Origin: an uncultured Clostridia bacterium
GTDB taxonomy: Bacteria > Bacillota > Clostridia > UBA1381
NCBI GenBank assembly: GCA_944390955.1
Contig: CALXRY010000007.1
Location: forward strand, 1-38,791
Reading direction: 5' to 3'
DNA: 38,791 nucleotides
Shown here: piece by piece, positions 16,933 to 25,060 of the stretch
How positions within the stretch are numbered: the first letter of the stretch is position 1
Layout of the letters: every line of letters begins with the position of its first letter
Made by a program: the position numbers and the translations under genes
Notes under the pieces: model-generated
Told to the model about the DNA's origin: nothing
The model's input: only the letters and a program-made list of their open reading frames with translations
Databases searched by the model: none

Positions 16933-18143
16933 AAAAGTTTTTTAATCTGAAGCCCTCCGGAAACAACGAGGGCGGACATAAATTTACGGCCAGTGATCGT
17001 TTTAAAACGATCGTAACATCGATCATATGCGCAGTTGCCATATGGCTTATGGTCGTGTATATAAATGATCCGAGCATAACAATAACACTGAACGATGTAG
17101 ACATAAGATTTTCCGGAGAGATGGCTCTTAAGGAAAAGGGATTTGTTATTACAGGTAAAAGCGAGCTCCCGTCAATTTCCGTTTCGATAAGCGGACGGCG
17201 GAGCGACCTGATAGATTATATGGACAGCGTCTATATCAGAGTCACTGTCGACAGCGCAAATGAAACGGGAGAGCATGAATTTGCCACAAGCGTAGAACTT
17301 CCGACAACGCGGCTTACGCTCGAAAGCGGCGGCAGCACGACCGTTACCCTTAACGTTGAACAACTTGAACGCAAAAGCATTCAGATTCTTACTCGTCAAA
17401 CAGGCTCGAACAAAGACTTTCTTGTCGATTCCCAAATAGCCGATGATTACGTTGACATTTCAGGAGCGAAAAGCGAGATAGACAATGTAGCCTATGGTAT
17501 AGCATCGATCGATATTTCATCGATAGCCGCCGCATCGGAAGGCGACTATTCATACACAATGTACGATAAAAACAACGCAGTTATCGATTCAAACGAAACT
17601 ATAGAAGCTCAGCAGGCTACCGTTCATGTAAAGAACACACCGTATACAAAAATGTCGCTTCCGGTTATCCCTGAGCTGAGCAGTGAGTTGGCGGACGAAT
17701 ATCTTATAGATACCTCCAGGACCGTATGTACGCCATCCATCGTGGAAGTAGGTGTAAGCCCAGAATTTACCGGTGTAGGCGTCGGTGCCGTCATCGACAA
17801 AGTCACAGATGCTGAGACGGAATTTTACCTTAATAGCGTAACAGGACTGTATATACCATATGAAAATTCCACAGTAAAGATCACCCCTGTACTGGCCAGA
17901 AAGCAGACAAAGACGCTGCGCGTCAAAGTCACTGCCATAAACGTTCCCGAAGGCATGACGGCAGACTTTGCCCAGGAAACAGACGTAACGCTCGTATGTG
18001 CGGAAGACGTTGATGCAGACGATGTTACTGCACAAATAGATCTTTCTGGCTTGGACAAAGGCTCGCACTACGTTCCTGTGAGCGTCAGCGGACCAAGAGT
18101 CGCATCATTTACGCCGCTCAGTCTTGATGTTACATTGCGATAA
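16929..18143 (+). CDS. cdaR: CdaR, YbbR-domain regulator of CdaA
   Basis: 404 residues. One N-terminal membrane helix (about 30-48, TIVTSIICAVAIWLMVVYI) is followed by about four beta-rich YbbR repeats in the extracytoplasmic region. Phrases such as DVDIRFSGEMALKEKGF and VDISGAKSEIDNVAYGIASIDIS are typical of successive repeats. In Bacillus and relatives CdaR binds CdaA through its membrane end and regulates c-di-AMP synthesis. The start overlaps the cdaA stop (ATGA), so the two are made together. The usual third gene, glmM, is absent; a strong terminator follows. Confidence 0.94.
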   Translation: MKKFFNLKPSGNNEGGHKFTASDRFKTIVTSIICAVAIWLMVVYINDPSITITLNDVDIRFSGEMALKEKGFVITGKSELPSISVSISGRRSDLIDYMDSVYIRVTVDSANETGEHEFATSVELPTTRLTLESGGSTTVTLNVEQLERKSIQILTRQTGSNKDFLVDSQIADDYVDISGAKSEIDNVAYGIASIDISSIAAASEGDYSYTMYDKNNAVIDSNETIEAQQATVHVKNTPYTKMSLPVIPELSSELADEYLIDTSRTVCTPSIVEVGVSPEFTGVGVGAVIDKVTDAETEFYLNSVTGLYIPYENSTVKITPVLARKQTKTLRVKVTAINVPEGMTADFAQETDVTLVCAEDVDADDVTAQIDLSGLDKGSHYVPVSVSGPRVASFTPLSLDVTLR

Positions 18144-18156
18144 AAAGTAGATATCA

Positions 18157-18197
18157 AAAAGCTTCCAAGCCTGATCTACGGCTCGGAAGCTTTTTTG
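18157..18197. terminator. bidirectional terminator between cdaR and the LRR gene
   Basis: AAAAGCTTCC with one mismatch then AGCC, pairing with GGCT then GGAAGCTTTTTT, loop TGATCTAC. A-rich on one side and T-rich on the other, so it can act for both converging transcripts. Confidence 0.85.
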
Positions 18198-18201
18198 TGG
18201 G

Positions 18202-18227
18202 GGCTGCCGCTTCTTAATGCGGCAGTC
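18202..18227 (-). repeat. minimal hairpin resembling the outer frame of the modular repeats
   Basis: GGCTGCCGC (18202-18210) pairs with GCGGCAGTC (18219-18227) around TTCTTAAT. It lies directly after the LRR stop codon. Sequence and loop match the fused outer ends of the large elements (CTGTCGC and TTCTTAAT). Confidence 0.6.
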
Positions 18228-18228
18228 A

Positions 18229-20193
18229 TTATATTATCCTTTCAGGCTCTGCAACGGGTGTCATCTCATCGTCCCATACAAATACCTTGGCTGAATCATA
18301 TTCTTTGTCAGTCTCAAACTGTACCGTTTCGCTGTTATCATATTCATACCTGCTTATATATACGAGCACGCCGTCCTTATAGCAGGCAAGAATTATGCCG
18401 CTTCCCTCGGGAATGCCCTCAGGCGTGACCGTTAATTTATTGCCGCTAAGTTCAGTGCGCGTATACGACGTTTCCTCCCAAAGCGCATATACTGTTATAT
18501 CTGCGGCGGGAGCTGTTATCGTATCGCCCGGGCGGTACCACGCAGCTTCCGCATCTGGAGACAACGCCCATCCGAGAAAGGTATGTCCTGCACGCTGCGG
18601 GATATCGTCCGTCAATACGATGTCGCCGCCGCGTTCTACGGTAGTTCTGTTTTTATACTGCGAGTTGAAATTAGGCTCATAGGTTACGCTCACACCGCCG
18701 CAGTGCAGCTCTGCTCCGGCAATACCGCTGTTTTTGTCGGCTATAGATATATCGTTCCAGTCGGCCATACTGCCTGAATAATATATATCGGCAAGTGCAC
18801 CGCAATCATAAAATACGCCCTCACCTATGCTCGTCACGCTTTGCGGTATAGTTATATCGGTCAGCTCACTGCAGCCGTGAAATGCAAAATTATCTATCAT
18901 TTCCACGCCGTCAGGTATCGTTACGCTCTTTAATGCACACCAGAAAAATACTGAATTGCCTATCGTCTTCAAACCTCTTGGCAGCTTTACGCTCTCAAGG
19001 CTCCGGCATGTGTTAAATGCGCGGTCGTCTATATTCGTTATGCTGTCCGGAAGCTCCGCGCTTTTAAGAGATTCGCAGCCGTAGAATGCGTCTGAGCCAA
19101 TGCTTGTTATATTGTCGTGGAAATCTACCTCCTCAACGCTGAGGCACATATAAAACGCCCAATCGTTCACCTCAGTCATATCCTGCGGAAGCGTCACATG
19201 CTTAAGGCTTTTACAGTTCCTGAAAGCATTTTGAGATATTTTTACAACGCTGTCGGGAATATCATATGCCTCTGCCGACCCTGCCGGAGCATATCGGACG
19301 AGTTCCGTCTTGTCCTTGTTGAAAAGATTGCCATCCTGTGACGAAAAATATTGATTTGCCTCATCGACTTCTATGCTCTCCAGATTTACGCAGCCGTTAA
19401 AAACCCATATCCCTATATGAGAAAGCGTGGCTGGTAGCGACAGCTCCGTTATGCCGCTGTCCATAAATGCGTTGTCGCCGATAGCTTCAAGACCGCTGCC
19501 GACAGTTATCGTCTTTAGTGCCTTGCATTTCTCAAAAGCGTTATTTCCTATGCTCGCCACACTGTCAGGCAGTATGATATCATCAATGGCAACACAGCGT
19601 GAAAATGCATAATCTCCTATAGATGTTACATCACCGAATATAGTTATATGCTGTAGATTTTCACAATCGGCAAACGCCCTTCTGCCGATATATTTCACGC
19701 TTTCCGGAACCGTGACCTCGGTAAGAGCGACACAGCCGGCAAATGTATCCTCTTTAATATGAGTCACACCGCTGCCTATGTAAATACTCTCCGCGGAATC
19801 ACACGCTGCAAATGCACTTTTACCGAGATATGTCACGCTGTCCGGAATATTTATCTTCTTCAGCTCTGGGCAAAATGCAAAAGCCCCGTCGCCGATACTC
19901 GTCACGCTGCCGGGTATGTCTGCCGTTTCCATAGTAGATGTTTTAAACGCACGGCTGTCAATACTTGTTACCCCGTCTTCTATTATTACATTTTTTACAT
20001 CAAGCTGAGGCCACACCGGGTCTGCTCTCATATCCCCCTCGCCGCTTATCGTAAGCGTTCCATCGTCGTCAAGCGTCCATGTAAGATTATCGCCGCACTG
20101 TCCGCTTTCCGCGGCAGATACAGCAACCTGCAGAGCCGCAAAACTTCCGATGATACACATCAAAAATAATATACCTATAACCTTTTTCTTCAT
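18229..20193 (-). CDS. secreted BspA-like leucine-rich repeat protein
   Basis: 654 residues. Signal peptide (1-28), then the CGDNLTWTLDDDGTLTISGEGDM block that often precedes LRR_5 arrays in gut Clostridia. Residues about 55-490 hold many 22-23-residue repeats of the form (V)TSIGDGAFAFCPELKKINIPDS. A Listeria-Bacteroides (InlB-B) repeat follows (about 515-590, ending AGHTFLGW and ITVYALW). A C-terminal module ends KVFVWDDEMTPVAEPE, a tail seen in other secreted Clostridial proteins. No sortase, SLH or lipid anchor is visible. BspA-type proteins are associated with adhesion or host and matrix binding. The 220-nt leader is heavily structured. Confidence 0.9.
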   Translation of the reverse strand: MKKKVIGILFLMCIIGSFAALQVAVSAAESGQCGDNLTWTLDDDGTLTISGEGDMRADPVWPQLDVKNVIIEDGVTSIDSRAFKTSTMETADIPGSVTSIGDGAFAFCPELKKINIPDSVTYLGKSAFAACDSAESIYIGSGVTHIKEDTFAGCVALTEVTVPESVKYIGRRAFADCENLQHITIFGDVTSIGDYAFSRCVAIDDIILPDSVASIGNNAFEKCKALKTITVGSGLEAIGDNAFMDSGITELSLPATLSHIGIWVFNGCVNLESIEVDEANQYFSSQDGNLFNKDKTELVRYAPAGSAEAYDIPDSVVKISQNAFRNCKSLKHVTLPQDMTEVNDWAFYMCLSVEEVDFHDNITSIGSDAFYGCESLKSAELPDSITNIDDRAFNTCRSLESVKLPRGLKTIGNSVFFWCALKSVTIPDGVEMIDNFAFHGCSELTDITIPQSVTSIGEGVFYDCGALADIYYSGSMADWNDISIADKNSGIAGAELHCGGVSVTYEPNFNSQYKNRTTVERGGDIVLTDDIPQRAGHTFLGWALSPDAEAAWYRPGDTITAPAADITVYALWEETSYTRTELSGNKLTVTPEGIPEGSGIILACYKDGVLVYISRYEYDNSETVQFETDKEYDSAKVFVWDDEMTPVAEPERII

Positions 20194-20232
20194 CTTTTCA
20201 CTCCTCCTTAAATATAATGATGTGCTTATAAT

Positions 20233-20288
20233 TAAAAATGTGCCGCGGCATTAACCAGCGGCACAATAAAAACGCCCGCTTTGGTTAA
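20233..20288 (-). promoter_or_regulatory. terminator with overlapping antiterminator pairing in the LRR leader
   Basis: Minus strand: GTGCCGC (20264-20258) pairs with GCGGCAC (20246-20240), followed by ATTTTTA, a compact intrinsic terminator about 45 nt before the ATG. The upstream TTAACCA plus GCGG (20288-20282 and 20279-20276) can instead pair with CCGCTGGTTAA (20261-20251), which uses the 5' arm of the terminator. The two pairings exclude each other, the layout of transcription attenuation. The signal is unknown. Confidence 0.6.
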
Positions 20289-20292
20289 ATGC

Positions 20293-20414
20293 TGCGACAC
20301 ATCTTCAATGCTCTTTATTATTCGGAAATAGACATTGACAAACAAAGCATATAAGCGTTTTTTACAAACCTTATATACTATTTCCAAATAATAATTAAAT
20401 TGAAGATTGTCGCA
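20293..20414 (-). ncRNA. long nested hairpin forming the start of the LRR mRNA leader
   Basis: Outer stem: TGCGACA-C-ATCTTCAAT (20293-20309) with ATTGAAGAT and TGTCGCA (20399-20414), 16 bp with one bulge. Middle stem: 17 nt (20315-20331) with 20378-20394, where the single mismatch on the plus strand becomes a G-U pair on the minus strand. Inner stem: ATATAAG (20349-20355) with CTTATAT (20370-20376). The predicted start site (about 20413) coincides with the foot of the outer stem. I match it to no known riboswitch. The overlapping 87-codon ORF is not credible. Confidence 0.6.
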
Positions 20415-20419
20415 CCTAT

Positions 20420-20448
20420 ATAATATCACAACTATGCTTAAATGTAAA
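20420..20448 (-). promoter_or_regulatory. promoter of the LRR gene
   Basis: Minus strand: TTTACA (20448-20443), 17-bp spacer, TATTAT (20425-20420), with TGTGA before the -10. It gives a leader of about 220 nt, much longer than others in the window. The 511-bp gap 20194-20704 therefore holds this promoter, the leader structures and repeat copy 2; 20449-20514 is A/T-rich with no feature seen. Confidence 0.7.
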
Positions 20449-20514
20449 TACAAAATTTGATTTTTTAAGAAAAAATATAATAAATCAATTGACAACTACG
20501 GACTTAAATAAAAT

Positions 20515-20699
20515 GGACCTGTCTCATTAAGAATCGCATAGGGCTGCTCGATTTTAGATGCAGAACGGACGAAACGCACCCGACGGCGTATTGGTATACT
20601 CCGAGTGGTGCGTTTCGTTCGTAGCCAGGGGCTAAAAGCCCCTGTGTCGAACTTACACTGCGTGTAAGTCGCTGCGGTCTGCGCCAAAAGCGACAGCCC
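20515..20699 (-). repeat. modular hairpin repeat element, copy 2
   Basis: Read on the minus strand it begins 5 nt after the purD stop with GGGCTGTCGCTTTTGGCGC, contains GTTCTGCATCTAAAATCG and ends ATTCTTAATGAGACAGGTCC. Inner hairpins: CTTACAC/GTGTAAG, CAGGGGCT/AGCCCCTG and a 13-14-bp GAACGAAACGCACC/GGTGCGTTTCGTTC stem. It has the same orientation relative to the upstream gene as copies 1 and 3. The 70-codon ORF across it is spurious. Confidence 0.8.
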
Positions 20700-20704
20700 G
20701 TTTG

Positions 20705-21967
20705 TCAATATTTTTTTATCCCGATATCATGCCTGTAATGAGCGTCCTTGAAGTGTATTTTTTCAACGGCCGCATACGATTTTTCTATAGCCCTGTCGAG
20801 GTCCTCGGCAACGGCCGTAACGCCGAGCACTCTTCCGCCGTTCGTTACGAATTTGCCATCCTTTACCGCCGTTCCGGCATGGAACACGATAAGGTCATCG
20901 GCCTTTACATCGTCAAGTCCGCTTATCTCGTAGCCCTTTTCATATTTTACAGGGTATCCGCCCGACGCCATGACTACGCATACAGCGGCGTTGTCCGTCC
21001 ATTCTATATCTATCTCATCAAGACGCTCGTCAATGACCGCCTCCATAATATCTACAAGATCAGTCTTCAGCCTCGGAAGCACGACCTGTGTTTCAGGATC
21101 GCCGAAGCGGCAGTTATACTCTATGACCTTTACTCCGTCCTTTGTCATCATCAGCCCGAAATACAGCACGCCCTTGAACGGTCTGCCCTCGGCTGACATC
21201 GCCTTTATCGTCGGCAGGAAGATATTCTCCATGCACTCGTCGGCCTTTGACTTGTCGTATAGGCGGCTCGGCGAGAACGTGCCCATGCCGCCGGTGTTAA
21301 GGCCCTCGTCGTTATCATAAGCTCTCTTATGGTCCTGTGCCGATACCATCGGCTTTACGGTCTTTCCGTCCGTAAACGCAAGCACCGATACCTCGGGGCC
21401 CGTCAGGTAATCCTCTATTACTACCCTGCTGCCGCTCTTGCCGAATTTGCCGTTGTCTATCATCTCGTGAACGGCTTCCTCGGCCTCCTCAAGGTTCTGC
21501 GCGATTATAACGCCCTTGCCGAGAGCGAGCCCGTCGGCCTTTATAACTGCCGGGAACGTGCCTTTTTTCAGGTACTCTATCGCCGAAGCACTGTCTGTGA
21601 ACACCCCATATCCTGCGGTAGGTATGCCGTACTTTTTCATCAGCTCCTTTGAAAAGGCCTTGCTGCCCTCGATTATCGCGGCGTTTGCACGCGGTCCGAA
21701 GGCGCGTATGCCCGCCGCCTCCATGGCGTCTACCATGCCGTCAACAAGCGGATCGTCGGGTGCGACCATAACGAGGTCTATATTATTTTCTTTTGCGAAC
21801 GCCGTCATTTTTTCCTTGTCCATGACGTTTATATCAACGCACTCGGCAAGCTCCGATATGCCGCCGTTGCCCGGCGCACAGTATATCTTTTCGACTCTCG
21901 GCGACTGCGCTATCTTCCATACTATCGCATGCTCGCGTCCGCCCGAGCCTATTACTAATATTTTCAT
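20705..21967 (-). CDS. purD: phosphoribosylamine-glycine ligase (GAR synthetase)
   Basis: 420 residues, the normal PurD size. It makes glycinamide ribonucleotide from phosphoribosylamine, glycine and ATP, the second step of de novo purine synthesis. N-terminus MKILVIGSGGREHAIVWKIAQSP and the HKRAYDNDEGLNTGGMGTFSP block are family signatures; the ATP-grasp domain spans about 100-320, with IEYNCRFGDPETQ carrying metal-binding Glu and Asn. AAAGGAAG precedes the ATG. It is 22 bp downstream of purH in one transcription unit. Confidence 0.97.
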   Translation of the reverse strand: MKILVIGSGGREHAIVWKIAQSPRVEKIYCAPGNGGISELAECVDINVMDKEKMTAFAKENNIDLVMVAPDDPLVDGMVDAMEAAGIRAFGPRANAAIIEGSKAFSKELMKKYGIPTAGYGVFTDSASAIEYLKKGTFPAVIKADGLALGKGVIIAQNLEEAEEAVHEMIDNGKFGKSGSRVVIEDYLTGPEVSVLAFTDGKTVKPMVSAQDHKRAYDNDEGLNTGGMGTFSPSRLYDKSKADECMENIFLPTIKAMSAEGRPFKGVLYFGLMMTKDGVKVIEYNCRFGDPETQVVLPRLKTDLVDIMEAVIDERLDEIDIEWTDNAAVCVVMASGGYPVKYEKGYEISGLDDVKADDLIVFHAGTAVKDGKFVTNGGRVLGVTAVAEDLDRAIEKSYAAVEKIHFKDAHYRHDIGIKKY

Positions 21968-21989
21968 TTATGTGCTTCCTTTCTGCTTA

Positions 21990-23162
21990 TTAATGGTGGA
22001 ACAGACGTATTCCCGTGAACGCCATTGCCATATTGTACTTGTTGCAGGTCTCGATAACGTTGTCGTCGCGTATCGAGCCGCCGGGTTGCGCTATCACCGT
22101 AACGCCGGACTTATGCGCTCTTTCGATATTGTCACCGAACGGGAAGAACGCATCCGAGCCGAGAGCAACGCCTGTGTTCTTTGCGAGCCACTCCTTCTGC
22201 TCCTCCTTTGTGAATACGGGCGGCTTCACCTTGAATACCTTTTCCCATGCGCCGTCGGCAAGCACGTCCATGTGCTCGTCCGAAATATACACGTCTATAG
22301 CGTTGTCGCGGTCGGCTCTCTTTATCCCGTCGACAAACTCAAGCGAAAGGACCTGCGGAGCCTGACGAAGCCACCATATATCTGCCTTGTTGCCCGCAAG
22401 ACGCGTACAGTGTATCCTCGACTGCTGGCCTGCGCCTATTCCTATGGCCTGTCCGTCCTTTACGTAGCACACACTGTTCGACTGCGTATACTTGAGCGTA
22501 ATAAGAGCGATCTTGAGGTCTCGCTTTTCCTCATCGGTAAGCGATTTGTTCTCAGTAACGACATTCGATAAAAGCTCATCGTTTATATCGAGCTCGTTCC
22601 TGCCCTGTTCAAACGTCACACCGAATACCTGCTTTCTTTCGATCTCGGCAGGCTTGTAATTTTCATCTATCTTTATTATGTTATAATTCCCCTTTTTCTT
22701 TGACTTCAATATCTCAAGCGCCGCATCCGTATAACCGGGCGCAATAACACCGTCGGAGACCTCTTTCTTTATGAGCAGCGCCGTAGCCTCGTCGCACTCG
22801 TCCGAAAGCGCGATAAAATCGCCGAACGACGACATTCTGTCCGCGCCCCTCGCCCTTGCATAAGCATTCGCAAGCGGTGACAGCTCAACACCGTCCGTAA
22901 AATATATCTTTTTGAGAGTATCGGAAAGCGGAAGTCCCACTGCCGCTCCTGCCGGAGAAACGTGCTTGAATGACGTTGCTGCAGGAAGTCCTGTTGCCGC
23001 CTTCAACTCCTTGACGAGCTGCCAGCCGTTCAATGCATCAAGCAGGTTTATATATCCCGGCTTTCCCGAAAGCACCTCAAACGGAAGCTCTCCGTTCTCC
23101 ATAAAAACTCTTGACGGCTTCTGGTTTGGATTACAGCCGTATTTTAATTGAAGTTCGTTCAT
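21990..23162 (-). CDS. purH: AICAR transformylase, PurH C-terminal-domain-only form
   Basis: 391 residues from ATG 23162 (GAAAGGA upstream; a longer frame to 23198 lacks a ribosome site). It contains only the formyltransferase part of PurH: ELQLKYGCNPNQKPSR at the start, SFKHVSPAGAAVG (the catalytic K-H of the family) and the C-terminal GSDAFFPFGDNIERAHKSGV and PGGSIRDD blocks. The N-terminal IMP-cyclohydrolase (MGS-like) domain of bifunctional PurH (about 520 residues) is absent. The enzyme should formylate AICAR to FAICAR only; ring closure is probably supplied by PurO encoded 1.1 kb upstream in the same unit. Confidence 0.95.
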   Translation of the reverse strand: MNELQLKYGCNPNQKPSRVFMENGELPFEVLSGKPGYINLLDALNGWQLVKELKAATGLPAATSFKHVSPAGAAVGLPLSDTLKKIYFTDGVELSPLANAYARARGADRMSSFGDFIALSDECDEATALLIKKEVSDGVIAPGYTDAALEILKSKKKGNYNIIKIDENYKPAEIERKQVFGVTFEQGRNELDINDELLSNVVTENKSLTDEEKRDLKIALITLKYTQSNSVCYVKDGQAIGIGAGQQSRIHCTRLAGNKADIWWLRQAPQVLSLEFVDGIKRADRDNAIDVYISDEHMDVLADGAWEKVFKVKPPVFTKEEQKEWLAKNTGVALGSDAFFPFGDNIERAHKSGVTVIAQPGGSIRDDNVIETCNKYNMAMAFTGIRLFHH

Positions 23163-23525
23163 TTTATATTGTCCTTTCTTTATTTTATGTCTGTTCAATT
23201 CCTGTTATTATGTATTTTGCTCAGCAGATTATATGACGCTTTCCTACTCGAAAGTTCTCATCCCAGCTTGTTCCAAAGGGCGTTACCGCGAACGCCCTCC
23301 GGACTCCCACACGCAAACTTTTTGAGGAAAGTTTTATCAAAAATCTTACAGCTCATACACCCGCCATACCGTTCGCGTTCTTCGTAAACTTAAGGTTATC
23401 TCAAACCGACACGAACGGGCGGCGGAACTCGCTATAAGTATGCTTTGCTCCGTAAAGCGATTTTAATATATTTCGCACGCCCTAACACTTCGCACCGCCG
23501 CATTGATGCAAAATTCGCTGTTTGA
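23163..23525. other. 363-bp gap upstream of purH, with a repeated hairpin
   Basis: No gene seen. It contains CCAAAGGGCGTT (23273-23284) with AACGCCC (23291-23297) and a trailing GGACTCCCACACGC, related to the hairpin at 29360. A second small stem, GCTTT...AAAGC, lies near 23440. No convincing promoter for purH was found, so read-through from the upstream genes is likely. Confidence 0.55.
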
Positions 23526-24047
23526 TCAGTCGCCCATGAAGTAATCCCTGGCTTCTTCCGTAAGCTCCATCTCCAGCTCGCCTGCCTCCATAGAGTAATA
23601 ATCCGCCATTGAGAGCGAAGCATTATTGTCGGGTAGCCGCCTTTGCAGATCCTCCGGCACAAAGCTGCCAGTGTTCTGGATAAATTCATCGCCGTCCATG
23701 GAGTTATAGTCCGTTTGGCTTGAGGACTCCATTTCGACGACCATATTTCCTCCGTCGACCTTTTCAACGGAGCCGTTTTCATAATTAAAGCTGCCATATA
23801 CGGCTATCGCATATATCTTTCCGCCGCTCGTTCCGAGTATCTCCGCCTTGGCAAAGCCGTTTTCACCCTGCATATCAGGCAACATCGACTCAAGAACTGT
23901 CCTTGCGACTATATCCTCCTCATCATTTGATTTTTCAACGATACCGACAGTGTCGTAGCCCTTTATCTGATCATACTCAAACATCCTGCACGACGCCAGC
24001 GCCGAAGCCGCGGCAAGCGCCGCCGCTATAAAAACAATTTTTTTCAT
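23526..24047 (-). CDS. small predicted lipoprotein within the purine gene cluster
   Basis: 173 residues from ATG 24047 (AAGGGGG upstream). Signal MKKIVFIAAALAAASALASC with lipobox ALASC, so it is lipidated and membrane-bound outside the cell. The mature part is acidic (pI clearly low), with a conserved-looking GFAKAEILGTSGGKIYAIAVYG segment and a Met/Glu-rich C-terminus. I do not recognise a family. It lies between the small membrane protein and purH, probably co-transcribed. A link to purine metabolism is not implied by the sequence itself. Confidence 0.7.
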   Translation of the reverse strand: MKKIVFIAAALAAASALASCRMFEYDQIKGYDTVGIVEKSNDEEDIVARTVLESMLPDMQGENGFAKAEILGTSGGKIYAIAVYGSFNYENGSVEKVDGGNMVVEMESSSQTDYNSMDGDEFIQNTGSFVPEDLQRRLPDNNASLSMADYYSMEAGELEMELTEEARDYFMGD

Positions 24048-24089
24048 CAGGCATAACCCCCTTCCATATAGGTTCAATAATTATTTACA

Positions 24090-24293
24090 TCACACTGCTT
24101 TTTTATCTCCGTTAGAAAGCTCCTTTACCGCGTCCTTTACGGCTCGCTTGACGATATAATACATCCCGGCCAACAGTCCTGCGGCAGCGGCCGGTATCAG
24201 GCAGTAAACAAATAGTACGCTGCCAGAAAACATCAGTATCAAGCCTAACGCCGCACAAAATACGCATGTCATCGACAAAACAAACCCTGTCAT
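24090..24293 (-). CDS. small two-helix membrane protein
   Basis: 67 residues with two hydrophobic segments (about 3-22 and 27-47) and a basic C-terminal tail (KRAVKDAVKELSNGDKKAV). GAGGTG sits 7 nt before the ATG and overlaps the end of purO, which makes it a real coding gene and not a chance ORF. The purO stop is 12 bp upstream. Function unknown. Positive-inside logic puts both termini in the cytoplasm. Confidence 0.65.
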   Translation of the reverse strand: MTGFVLSMTCVFCAALGLILMFSGSVLFVYCLIPAAAAGLLAGMYYIVKRAVKDAVKELSNGDKKAV

Positions 24294-24305
24294 GGTGACA
24301 CCTCA

Positions 24306-25019
24306 TCAAGCGTTCTTGTTCACTATCCTCGATTCCGTTTTTCCTGTTTCGATGTCTATAAATCTTACAAACAGCGAGACCTTGTTGTCCTCGTTAAGCG
24401 CATCCCACAGCTTTTCCGTAAACTCGTCTATATCGTTCGGTATCCCGACGAGCTTCGGCTCGCCCTCAAACGACGGAAGCGGATCGCCGTCACCCATATA
24501 AGTGTGTATAAAATGACCCTCGCCGCTTATGGGAGCCTTATAGCTGAACGTAAAGCGCTGGCATGACTCCGGATTTCCTCCGGCGCTCTTTAATATCGAC
24601 ATCGCATAGCTGTAGCCGCCGTCCCCGACCTTCATGATACCCGATATCCTTGGTGTATAGTTCGGAGCGTCATCCTCAAACTCACGCGTTCTTAGACTCT
24701 GCTCAAACGTCAGCTGCTGATTCATTAGCTCATAGATCGTATCGGTCTGGTCGCCGTTTGTTACAATAGTCTTGTTCCCTAGCACACGCACCGGAGCGTA
24801 GATTATCAGGTGCGGGTCGGTAAGCTTTGACGGGTCGAACGCCTGCGTGCGTATACCGTCTCCGTCCTCAACAAACACCCTGTTCCTGCTGTTTTCGCTC
24901 CTGCCCATGATAAAATACGCAGTCACCGCCGATCTCCCGTCCCCGGACTTGCCGATAACTATCCCTCGTCCGGGATATGCATTTGAGCGAAGCTCGCTAT
25001 AAATATCTCTTTTCTGCAT
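24306..25019 (-). CDS. purO: IMP cyclohydrolase, PurO type
   Basis: 237 residues. The N-terminus YPGRGIVIGKSGDGRSAVTAYFIMGRSENSRNRVF matches the archaeal-type IMP cyclohydrolase fold (an NTN-hydrolase-like fold), as does the GDGGYSYAMSILKS block. It closes the ring of FAICAR to give IMP, the last step of de novo purine synthesis. The assignment is strengthened by the truncated PurH in the same cluster, which lacks exactly this activity. It is slightly longer than archaeal PurO (about 200 residues), as in other Clostridia. Start after GGAGGAACATT; 41 bp downstream of the flavoprotein gene. Confidence 0.88.
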   Translation of the reverse strand: MQKRDIYSELRSNAYPGRGIVIGKSGDGRSAVTAYFIMGRSENSRNRVFVEDGDGIRTQAFDPSKLTDPHLIIYAPVRVLGNKTIVTNGDQTDTIYELMNQQLTFEQSLRTREFEDDAPNYTPRISGIMKVGDGGYSYAMSILKSAGGNPESCQRFTFSYKAPISGEGHFIHTYMGDGDPLPSFEGEPKLVGIPNDIDEFTEKLWDALNEDNKVSLFVRFIDIETGKTESRIVNKNA

Positions 25020-25060
25020 AATGTTCCTCCGTTATCTATTTTATTGCAGGTATGTCCCCG

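Noticed and set aside
20232-20495. 87-codon minus-strand ORF upstream of the LRR gene
   Set aside because: It runs through the promoter, the nested hairpin and the terminator of the LRR leader, and has no ribosome site.
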